From positions 1-10,107 of the forward strand of contig CANHOY010000042.1 of NCBI GenBank assembly GCA_947462495.1: a stretch of DNA of 10,107 nt. Reading direction: 5' to 3'. This document shows, one piece after another, positions 1-6,632 of the stretch (position 1 is the stretch's first letter; each line of letters opens with the position of its first letter). The position numbers and the translations under genes were made by a program. Source of the DNA: Bacteroidota bacterium. Its GTDB lineage: Bacteria > Bacteroidota > Bacteroidia > Chitinophagales > Chitinophagaceae. Below the pieces are notes generated by a model. The model was not told the DNA's origin, did not search any database, and saw only the letters and a list, made by a program, of their open reading frames with translations.

Positions 1-609
1 GAAAAACGTAACTTTTTTCAAATTACTGCAGCTTATGATCCAAGACCTCTTTATTCACATTTTTATCATTGGTTTGAATTAGCAAGAATGGATATAGAGC
101 ACAATCAAAATGAAATTAGACGCTCCCCTTTATTATATAATTTATTTGATACTAGAAATGAAGGATTAGCTACCACTGTTGAAGAAACCTTTATGCAGGC
201 TGGTTTGTATGACGACAATCCAAGGGTGAAAGAAATTGTTTACATTATGTTGGCTCAAAGAGCTGCCCGTGGTCTTGGTTCTTTGTATGCACATGCCAAT
301 ATGCTTACTATGGAAGAAGCGGGTAAAATACATTCAAACTTTACCCCAAGGGGATGGATGAAAACTGAAAAGAAATTACTTCTATTTGAACAACATTTAT
401 TTATGAGGCAACCAGGTTATGGTTCTAGTTATATCGTTGGTAAATATTTATTAGAAAATGCGATGGCAGAAGTGGCAAAAAGAAATGAATTACTCAACAA
501 AGCTTTTTCCATAAAAGATTTTTTAGATGAATTAAATGAGATAGGGTGTATTCCTGCTTCATTAAGTGCATGGGAAATTTCAGGCATTGATATTTGGAAC
601 GAAAAATAA
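1..609 (+). CDS. DUF885-family protein, C-terminal part (5' end outside the window)
   Basis: The frame is open from base 1 to a TAA at 607-609, giving 202 visible residues; the true start lies upstream, and the Met at base 88 is internal because coding-like sequence continues before it. The visible part resembles the C-terminal region of DUF885 proteins. It has an 'EGLATTVEE...GLYDDNP' segment (about residues 54-74), an 'AQRAARGLGSLYAH' helix (85-98) and 'MRQPGYGSSYIVGK' (135-148), matching the family's PGQA-x-Y-x-x-G block. It ends with the 'FSIKDFLDELNEIGCIP' block (169-185), corresponding to the family's FDLREFHD...G.LPL ending. Some DUF885 members carry an upstream metallopeptidase-like HExxH motif, but that region is not in the window, so enzymatic activity cannot be judged. 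The gene converges on the saccharopine dehydrogenase gene with only 11 bp between stops. Family assignment is fairly confident; function is unknown. Confidence 0.72.
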   Translation, partial: EKRNFFQITAAYDPRPLYSHFYHWFELARMDIEHNQNEIRRSPLLYNLFDTRNEGLATTVEETFMQAGLYDDNPRVKEIVYIMLAQRAARGLGSLYAHANMLTMEEAGKIHSNFTPRGWMKTEKKLLLFEQHLFMRQPGYGSSYIVGKYLLENAMAEVAKRNELLNKAFSIKDFLDELNEIGCIPASLSAWEISGIDIWNEK

Positions 610-620
610 TTATTAAGCAG

Positions 621-1937
621 CTATAGGGTTATTGTTATTTCATGAAACACAATGCCTTCTTCTGCTAAACTTTTTAGAATGGGCGTGTAAATAGAAGGGT
701 GTGTAGGGATAAGTAAGCCAGTTAAAGGTATTAAGCCTTTTAAATAACTACAAACGCTCATCGCTAAGGGTAAACCGACTGTGGTCGCCATGGCGGTATG
801 GTTGGCATCTTTTCCTTTTTGTGTCATACTACTTTGTACTAAATAATGTTGACCATTAAGGGTATAGTTAATTTCATGCATCATTACCACTAGGTCTTTG
901 TCAGCAGGTTCCAACTTCCATTTGTTTTCCAAAATCCATTGTACAATTCGGGCTGACGTATTTAAATGTTGAGGTATAAGCGAATCTCTATTGAAACCTA
1001 AATAGTCAAATTGGCTATTTATAATTCCATTGTCAATAAATGAATCATACAAGTGTTTTAGTTTATTTATTTCTAAATGATCCTGTATCCATTCTCTAAT
1101 GCTGCAGTTTTCTTTTAATTGGATAATCTCTTCGTTGGTTAAACCCAATTGAACAATGGCATTCCATCCTATAAAAAAATGAGGATGTCTCAAGGTAGTT
1201 CTTACAAAATCAGTCACTCCTTGTAATGCATAAGTGTCAATATAGTTTAATGAATTTCTGTTGGGATAATAGGAATACATTCCATGTAAAGGAACCGTTA
1301 TACTATTGGCATTTTCAAATAAATGAGTATAGGGAACTGTTTTGCTTTGTCCATTTTCTAAATAAAGAGCCCCTGCTTTTCCGGCAAGGATTATATTGTT
1401 TGCATTCCAACTTATTTTGTAATGCCAAGGATTATTGTCCGACTCGGGGGCTACCAATCCACCACAATGCGATTTAAACCCGGTAATTTGGCCTCCTTTT
1501 GCTTGAATTTTATGAATGAGTTCCATGGCACTCATGTGGTCAATACCAGGATCTAATCCCATTTCACATAAGAATAAGAGTTCTTTAGTTTTAATTTCGG
1601 AAGCTATGGAAAGCATATTTTCATCCACATAAGAAGCAGTAAAAAGTGATTTGGAGTAGAGCAAACAGTCCTGTGCTACTAAAAAATGCAAGGTAGGGGG
1701 TAACATAGAAACCACCACAGTGGCCTTTTGAATAAGGGCTTGCCTTGCAGCTGTTGTATTGATATCAACACCAATAGCATGGCCATTAGGTGCTTGATTC
1801 CATTTTGTTTCTGCCACTTTACTATCCCCATCCGCTAATACAATATACCAGTTGTTTTCAACTGCTTTCTTTTGTAAATATTCAATTAAAACAGTGGCCG
1901 ATTTGCCTGCCCCAATAATTAGAATTTCAGTACGCAT
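621..1937 (-). CDS. lys9: Saccharopine dehydrogenase (L-glutamate-forming), Lys9-like
   Basis: This 438-residue cytoplasmic protein matches the Lys9 group of saccharopine dehydrogenases, which interconvert saccharopine with glutamate and alpha-aminoadipate semialdehyde using NAD(P). The N-terminus has a Rossmann nucleotide-binding loop, IIGAGKSA (7-14). The catalytic/C-terminal domain carries GLDPGIDH (127-134), SHCGGLVAPE (156-165), YYPNR (223-227) and TTLRHPHF (247-254). Near the C-terminus lie an HTAMATTVG stretch and a GLLIPTHPSIY ending. All are in the order and spacing of yeast Lys9, and the length is normal for the family. LDPGIDH argues against carboxynorspermidine dehydrogenase, a related family. 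No lysine-ketoglutarate reductase gene is adjacent, so the sequence does not show whether the role is lysine degradation or biosynthesis; degradation is the more common inference in heterotrophic Bacteroidota. The ATG at 1935-1937 starts just before the Rossmann strand, and no Shine-Dalgarno precedes it. It is divergent from gyrA. Confidence 0.9.
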   Translation of the reverse strand: MRTEILIIGAGKSATVLIEYLQKKAVENNWYIVLADGDSKVAETKWNQAPNGHAIGVDINTTAARQALIQKATVVVSMLPPTLHFLVAQDCLLYSKSLFTASYVDENMLSIASEIKTKELLFLCEMGLDPGIDHMSAMELIHKIQAKGGQITGFKSHCGGLVAPESDNNPWHYKISWNANNIILAGKAGALYLENGQSKTVPYTHLFENANSITVPLHGMYSYYPNRNSLNYIDTYALQGVTDFVRTTLRHPHFFIGWNAIVQLGLTNEEIIQLKENCSIREWIQDHLEINKLKHLYDSFIDNGIINSQFDYLGFNRDSLIPQHLNTSARIVQWILENKWKLEPADKDLVVMMHEINYTLNGQHYLVQSSMTQKGKDANHTAMATTVGLPLAMSVCSYLKGLIPLTGLLIPTHPSIYTPILKSLAEEGIVFHEITITL

Positions 1938-1986
1938 TTTTGCAAGTATAAGTCCTTAAAAATCTGAGCTTTAAAGTTAGCATTTA

Positions 1987-2006
1987 TTACCCACAACTGT
2001 GGATAA
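1987..2006. promoter_or_regulatory. Pair of facing DnaA-box-like 9-mers in the lys9/gyrA intergenic region
   Basis: Bases 1998-2006 read TGTGGATAA, so the minus strand carries TTATCCACA, a perfect match to the classical DnaA box. Bases 1987-1995 read TTACCCACA on the plus strand, one mismatch from that consensus. The two boxes face each other across 2 bp, forming an imperfect 20-bp inverted repeat with the core CCACA-AC-TGTGG. The site lies 50 bp upstream of the lys9 start and 117 bp upstream of the gyrA start. DnaA binding is inferred from sequence alone; another dimeric regulator recognising the palindrome is equally possible. Confidence 0.45.
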
Positions 2007-2056
2007 ATGAAGCTAAAAATTAGGTCTAAAAAATAGCAAAAAAGGGCTTGAAAAGG

Positions 2057-2064
2057 TATCTTCG
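2057..2064 (+). promoter_or_regulatory. Possible Bacteroidota -7 element for gyrA
   Basis: TATCTTCG matches the Bacteroidota -7 consensus TAnnTTTG at all but one position and lies 59 bp before the gyrA ATG. I could not find a convincing TTG -33 element at the usual spacing of about 19 bp, so the call is weak. It is the best candidate in this 186-bp divergent region. Confidence 0.3.
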
Positions 2065-2123
2065 TAGATCATCAATTTGGACTTAAAAAAACACCATTTT
2101 TTGATGTAAAGAAATAACAACTT

Positions 2124-4733
2124 ATGGAAGATAATATCAACGAAAATTTAGGAACAGAAGCAACTCAAGACAATGATCGTGTCATAAGAGTGAATATTGA
2201 AGAGCAAATGAAAACATCCTACATAGATTATTCTATGTCAGTGATAGTAGGTCGTGCTTTGCCGGATGTGCGTGATGGTTTTAAGCCGGTGCATCGCAGG
2301 GTTTTATATGCCATGAGTGAATTGGGCAACAACAGTAATAAAGCCTATAAAAAATCGGCTCGTATTGTGGGGGAAGTGATGGGTAAATTTCACCCCCATG
2401 GTGATAGTGCAATTTATGATACATTGGTGCGTATGGCACAGGAATGGACCATGCGTTATAAATTAGTAGATGGCCAAGGTAATTTTGGAAACCAAGATGG
2501 GGATCCCCCAGCTGCTATGCGTTATACAGAAGCCAGATTGCAAAAGATTTCTGAAGCCATGTTGGATGATTTGGAAAAAGACACCGTTGATTTCCAATTA
2601 AACTTTGATGATAGTTTAGAAGAACCTTCTGTATTACCTACTCGTATTCCTCAATTATTAGTGAATGGATCTTCAGGTATTGCCGTAGGGATGGCTACCA
2701 ATATGTTGCCACACAACTTGAATGAAGTAGTAGATGGTTGTATTGCTTATATCGATAATAATGCCATTACAGTAGAAGAATTGATGCAATATGTGAAAGC
2801 ACCCGATTTCCCAACTGGGGGTGTGATTTATGGAATGGAAGGGGTGAGGCAAGGTTTAATGACAGGACGTGGTAGAGTGGTTTTGCGTGGAAAATGTAAT
2901 GTAGAAACTAAAGCAAATGGTAGAGAATTAATCGTAATCAATGAAATTCCTTACCAAGTTAACAGAGATAATTTAACTGATCGTATTGGTCAGTTAGTAG
3001 TAGATAAAACGATTGATGGCATTACCCACGTGAATAACGAGAGCAACAAACGCGAAGGAACTCGTATAGTAATTGAACTTCGTAAAGATGCTGTGGCACA
3101 AGTGATCATCAATCAATTATTTAAGTTTACCGAGTTACAAACTAGTTACGGTATTAATAATGTGGCTTTAAGTAAAGGCCGTCCTAAAATTTTAAACTTA
3201 CGCGATTTAGTAAGTGAGTTTATTGAATTTAGAATGGAAGTAGTAATACGTCGTGCAAAGTTTGAATTAAGAAAAGCACAAGAGCGTGCTCATATTTTAG
3301 AAGGGTATTTAATTGCATTGGATCATTTAGATGAAGTGATTCGTTTAATTAGAAACTCTGCCAATCCAGAAGCAGCAAAAGAAAGTTTAATGACAGCAGG
3401 TTGGGGAATCTCTGATATCCAAGCCAAAGCTATTTTGGAATTAAGGTTGCAACGTTTGACTGGTATGGAGCGCGAGAAGATTAAAGAAGAGTTTGAGCAT
3501 TTAATGCAGATTATAAAATCATTGAATGAATTATTAGGAAGTGAGCATTTGCGTTTTGAATTAATTAAAACTGAATTATTAGAAGTAAAAGAAAAGTTTG
3601 GTGATGAGCGTAAAACAGAGATTCAATATTTGGCAGATGAAATGAAATTGGAAGATTTAATTGAAGAAGAAGATGTAGTGATTACCATCTCTCATTTAGG
3701 GTATATTAAAAGAACAGCCGTTTCCGAATACCGTCAACAAAAAAGAGGCGGTCGTGGAGCAATGGGTACTAAAACTAGAGACGAGGATTTTGTAGAGCAT
3801 TTATTTATCGCTTCTACACACGATACTATGTTGTTCTTCACAGAAAAAGGAAGATGCTTCTGGTTAAGAGTGTACGAAATACCAGAAGGAGAAAAAACAA
3901 GTAAAGGCCGTGCGGTTCAAAACTTAATTCAAATTCCACCGGACGATAAAGTAAAAGCCATTATCGAAGTTCGTAAGTTAGATGATAAAGAATATGTTCA
4001 AAATCACTTTATCATTTTATGCACCAAGCGTGGTATTATTAAGAAGACTTGTTTAGAAGATTTCAGTCGTCCAAGAGTAAGTGGTGTTAATGCCATTACC
4101 ATTAACGAAGGCGATGAATTATTAGCAGCTCGTTTAACCGATGGAAACAACGAAGTAATGATGGCTGTGAAATCGGGTAGGGCCATTCGTTTCCCTGAGG
4201 AGAAAGTGCGTCCAACAGGTCGTGGTGCCATTGGAGTAGCGGGTATTGAAGTAGATAATGAAAATGACGAAGTGGTGGGTTTAGTTTGTGTGCATAAAGA
4301 AGATAAAGAACGTACCATATTAGTGGTGAGTCAACAAGGGTTTGGTAAAAGAACAGCCATTGAGGAATACAGAATTACCAACCGCGGTGGTAAAGGGGTT
4401 AAAACTATTAATGTTACAGAGAAGACTGGTAGCTTAGTGGGTATCATGGATGTGTTAGAAAAAGAAGATTTAATAATTACTTGTAAATCAGGGGTGACCA
4501 TTAGAACAAGAATTACAGACATTCGTGAAGCGGGTCGTGCAACTCAAGGGGTAACCTTAATTCGTTTAGATGAGGGTGATGAAATTGCTGCTACTTCTAA
4601 AATTGAAGAACAAGATGAATCAGTCGCAGAAATGGATGAAACCAATTCCTTAGATGCCGAATCTAATCCACCATCAGCTGCACCGGAAGCGCCAGCATCA
4701 GATTCTTCACCTGAAAATCCAGTGGTTGAATAA
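2124..4733 (+). CDS. gyrA: DNA gyrase subunit A
   Basis: This is the full-length A subunit (869 aa) of DNA gyrase, which with GyrB introduces negative supercoils by ATP-driven double-strand passage. The breakage-reunion domain has the catalytic Arg133-Tyr134 in AAMRYTEARL, equivalent to E. coli Arg121-Tyr122. The quinolone-resistance region HPHGDSAIYD carries Ser95 and Asp99, equivalent to E. coli Ser83 and Asp87, which is the susceptible-type state at these positions. A tower and coiled-coil region follow (roughly 170-520). The C-terminal beta-pinwheel begins with the GyrA box QKRGGRG (539-545), which separates gyrase from topoisomerase IV ParC. A second RGGKG element sits at 754-758. About the last 40 residues are rich in Glu, Asp, Ser, Pro and Ala and look disordered. 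The ATG at 2124 gives a short N-terminal extension of about 12 residues over E. coli; no Shine-Dalgarno is present. A TPR-like protein gene follows after 61 bp and may be co-transcribed up to the terminator at 6198-6227. Confidence 0.98.
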   Translation: MEDNINENLGTEATQDNDRVIRVNIEEQMKTSYIDYSMSVIVGRALPDVRDGFKPVHRRVLYAMSELGNNSNKAYKKSARIVGEVMGKFHPHGDSAIYDTLVRMAQEWTMRYKLVDGQGNFGNQDGDPPAAMRYTEARLQKISEAMLDDLEKDTVDFQLNFDDSLEEPSVLPTRIPQLLVNGSSGIAVGMATNMLPHNLNEVVDGCIAYIDNNAITVEELMQYVKAPDFPTGGVIYGMEGVRQGLMTGRGRVVLRGKCNVETKANGRELIVINEIPYQVNRDNLTDRIGQLVVDKTIDGITHVNNESNKREGTRIVIELRKDAVAQVIINQLFKFTELQTSYGINNVALSKGRPKILNLRDLVSEFIEFRMEVVIRRAKFELRKAQERAHILEGYLIALDHLDEVIRLIRNSANPEAAKESLMTAGWGISDIQAKAILELRLQRLTGMEREKIKEEFEHLMQIIKSLNELLGSEHLRFELIKTELLEVKEKFGDERKTEIQYLADEMKLEDLIEEEDVVITISHLGYIKRTAVSEYRQQKRGGRGAMGTKTRDEDFVEHLFIASTHDTMLFFTEKGRCFWLRVYEIPEGEKTSKGRAVQNLIQIPPDDKVKAIIEVRKLDDKEYVQNHFIILCTKRGIIKKTCLEDFSRPRVSGVNAITINEGDELLAARLTDGNNEVMMAVKSGRAIRFPEEKVRPTGRGAIGVAGIEVDNENDEVVGLVCVHKEDKERTILVVSQQGFGKRTAIEEYRITNRGGKGVKTINVTEKTGSLVGIMDVLEKEDLIITCKSGVTIRTRITDIREAGRATQGVTLIRLDEGDEIAATSKIEEQDESVAEMDETNSLDAESNPPSAAPEAPASDSSPENPVVE

Positions 4734-4794
4734 ATTGTAACTGTTTTTATTCAGCTAAATAATATAACTTTAACAGCATTAATTCATAATAAAA

Positions 4795-6177
4795 ATGATA
4801 AGTATGAAAAAAATAATCGGGTTTTTAGCCATTTTAATCTCCTTTCAAAGTTTACAAGCACAAGAGTTTGAAAAAGTAAAAAATAATATTCTAATAACTA
4901 AGTATGAAAGTGCTAAAACAGAATATGAAAAAATTCTGACTAAAAAACCAACACTTAAAAATACTGCTGATGCATTTTATTGGAAATCGCGTATTTTTAG
5001 TGGTATTAATAAAGATGCAGAATTAATTAAAAAATTTCCTGATGCCTATGATCAAATAAAGAGTTCTTTAGCAGAATATATTAAAGCTGATCCCACATTT
5101 GCCATTGCTAAAGAAAATGGACAGGATCCATTTTTTGATGTTTACATTAAAAGTTTTAAAGATGGGGTAGAGGGTTTTAATACTAAAAACTGGAAAGTAG
5201 CATCTGATAATTTTGATCAAGCAGTTATTTACAGTGATATTGTATTTGCTAATGGATGGGCAACTTCAAAACAAAAATTTGATACCACTTCACTTATGTA
5301 TGCTGGTTATTCTAATCAAAACGCGGGTAATGTGGAGGCAACGATTCTTTATTATAAAAGGTTAATTGACAATAAAATTAATTCACCAGAATATATAGAT
5401 CTATATCGCTATTTATTAATGCAATTTACAACTAAGAAAGATAAAGCATCATTTGATACTTATTTTAAAATATCAGAAGAAGCGTATCCTAAAGAATCAT
5501 GGTTTGACTATAAGTCTGAGTACATTGAAAAAAACTTGAGTATGGAGGAAAAAGTGAAGATGTATGATGAATTTGCTGCTGCTGGTAAGATGACAGAAAT
5601 GGAATTACAAATGTTTGGCGATATGTTTATGACTGGCAGAAATGCAGAAGGTATAAGTGCTGAAAATAGTGAAAATTATATTTTAAAGGCAGCAGAAGCT
5701 TATAAAAAAGCTTTTGGTATGAACAATAAAAACTATGCAGCAGCATTCAATGTGGGCATAAGTTATTATAATCAGTATTCCACATTAGATGTAAAGTACA
5801 GTGATAATATTCGTGCTTTGCAAACTTTAAATTCAAATAAACCTGCACCTTCAAAGGATCCGAAGAAAAAAGCTGCAATGGATGCGCAGTTTAAAGCTCA
5901 AGTTGATTCAATTAAAAAGCTAAATGCTAATTTAGATTTGCCTATTAAAGAAAAAGTAGACGCAGCTATTGAATGGATTGAAAAATCTTTTGAAGTAATT
6001 AAAGACAAAGAAAAGCTAGATAGATCAGAGAAAGCTGTGGCTTCTAGATCAGTCGATTTCTTAGCTAATTTGTATGGATTTAAAAGGGATAAAACAAGAG
6101 GAAAGGATCAAAAAGCCTCTGATGAATTTGACGCAAAGTATAATGTTTATGATAAATTACACGATAAATATCAATAG
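4795..6177 (+). CDS. Exported TPR-like helical-repeat protein of unknown function
   Basis: This 460-residue protein has an N-terminal Sec-type signal peptide: Lys-Lys, then the hydrophobic stretch IIGFLAILISF, and a likely cleavage near LQA-Q (about residue 22). The mature part is helical and Lys/Glu/Ala-rich, with repeated helix pairs of TPR character. Examples are the segments around 86-108 ('SLAEYIKADPTFAIA'), 124-146 ('GVEGFNTKNWKVASDNFDQA'), 165-192 and 296-330 ('AAEAYKKAFGMNNKNYAAAF'). A charged, helix-prone region covers about 350-415. No catalytic motif is visible, so it is most likely a periplasmic or envelope scaffold or interaction protein; no specific function can be named. Two ATGs are possible, at 4795 and 4804. 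The latter gives the more classical MKKII start, and nothing like a ribosome site decides between them. It lies 61 bp after gyrA on the same strand and is closed by a strong terminator, suggesting a shared transcript. Confidence 0.8.
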   Translation: MISMKKIIGFLAILISFQSLQAQEFEKVKNNILITKYESAKTEYEKILTKKPTLKNTADAFYWKSRIFSGINKDAELIKKFPDAYDQIKSSLAEYIKADPTFAIAKENGQDPFFDVYIKSFKDGVEGFNTKNWKVASDNFDQAVIYSDIVFANGWATSKQKFDTTSLMYAGYSNQNAGNVEATILYYKRLIDNKINSPEYIDLYRYLLMQFTTKKDKASFDTYFKISEEAYPKESWFDYKSEYIEKNLSMEEKVKMYDEFAAAGKMTEMELQMFGDMFMTGRNAEGISAENSENYILKAAEAYKKAFGMNNKNYAAAFNVGISYYNQYSTLDVKYSDNIRALQTLNSNKPAPSKDPKKKAAMDAQFKAQVDSIKKLNANLDLPIKEKVDAAIEWIEKSFEVIKDKEKLDRSEKAVASRSVDFLANLYGFKRDKTRGKDQKASDEFDAKYNVYDKLHDKYQ

Positions 6178-6197
6178 TTAAATCATAAAACAATCTT

Positions 6198-6227
6198 AAA
6201 AATCCCGAATAACTCGGGATTTTTTTT
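6198..6227 (+). terminator. Rho-independent terminator after the TPR-like protein gene
   Basis: A perfect 11-bp stem is formed by AAAAATCCCGA (6198-6208) and TCGGGATTTTT (6214-6224), with the 5-nt loop ATAAC and a run of T residues continuing to 6227. It starts 21 bp after the stop at 6177. The A-tract before the stem means it could also work on the minus strand, but no minus-strand gene ends here. It probably ends the gyrA/TPR transcript. Confidence 0.9.
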
Positions 6228-6394
6228 GCTCAAATTGTAACTAATACATTATAATTATTTAGATCATTGAATTCTTTTAGTAAACAAATAGTATTGATGG
6301 GGAAGAATGATATATTCAAGATAATTTGAATCATCAAGGAATAGGTATGATAAGGCTATATGATAGTTACTGAATTTTGATTACAATAATCTAT

Positions 6395-6409
6395 TTAACA
6401 TAATGTTAA
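6395..6409. repeat. Perfect 15-bp palindrome (7-bp arms, 1-bp spacer)
   Basis: TTAACAT-A-ATGTTAA is a perfect inverted repeat about 224 bp before the GH109 start. It could be an operator for a dimeric regulator. In DNA this AT-rich a palindrome of this size may also arise by chance. Confidence 0.35.
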
Positions 6410-6511
6410 TTATAAGCATTAATACTGGATAAAATAAGATAAGTCCTTGTAAATCAGTTGATATATTAGGAATGTAGGTATATCATGGTAATGCATAATT
6501 TGGTTTAAAAC

Positions 6512-6527
6512 ATACTCTATAGGGTAT
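6512..6527. promoter_or_regulatory. Near-perfect 16-bp palindrome upstream of the GH109 gene
   Basis: ATACTCTATAGGGTAT differs from its own reverse complement only at one symmetric base pair (positions 5 and 12). It lies 105 bp before the GH109 ATG and includes more G/C than its surroundings, so it is a reasonable operator candidate. No regulator gene is in the window to pair with it. Confidence 0.3.
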
Positions 6528-6632
6528 CCATTCAATAAGATTAATTAATAAAGTATCATCAATCAAACATGGATTAGTTCTATCTATTATTCAGGTTTAA
6601 TTAGTATTTTGTATATCTAAACTCATTATCAA

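Larger units (their letters stand above)
6228..6632. other. AT-rich intergenic stretch without a gene
   Basis: These 405 bp between the terminator and the GH109 gene contain no open frame worth calling; ATG-initiated plus-strand frames are around 10 codons or shorter. I see no tRNA-like or other recognisable RNA structure and no transposon remnant. It must contain the promoter of the GH109 gene, but I found no clear TTG...TAnnTTTG pair. Two short palindromes (6395-6409 and 6512-6527) are its only distinct structure, and they are listed separately. Confidence 0.7.

Noticed and set aside
1226..1477. Open frame of 83 codons on the plus strand
   Set aside because: It lies wholly inside the minus-strand saccharopine dehydrogenase gene and its translation resembles no protein family.
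2070..2106. Possible hairpin in the gyrA leader (CATCAA with TTGATG, or A-run with T-run)
   Set aside because: The stems are short, AT-only or competing, and sit in an A/T-rich leader, giving no convincing structure.
1938..2123. Chromosomal origin (oriC) in the lys9/gyrA gap
   Set aside because: Only two DnaA-like boxes are present, with no further boxes and no dnaA or dnaN gene in view, so an origin call is not supported.
4004..4522. Two minus-strand open frames (4004-4318 and 4331-4522)
   Set aside because: Both are antisense to the well-conserved GyrA C-terminal domain and have low-complexity Ser/Pro/Leu translations typical of shadow frames.
6310..6490. Degenerate direct repeat (GGAATAGGTATGAT and GGAATGTAGGTATATCAT)
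   Set aside because: The similarity needs gaps and uses mainly A/T-rich words, so it is compatible with chance.
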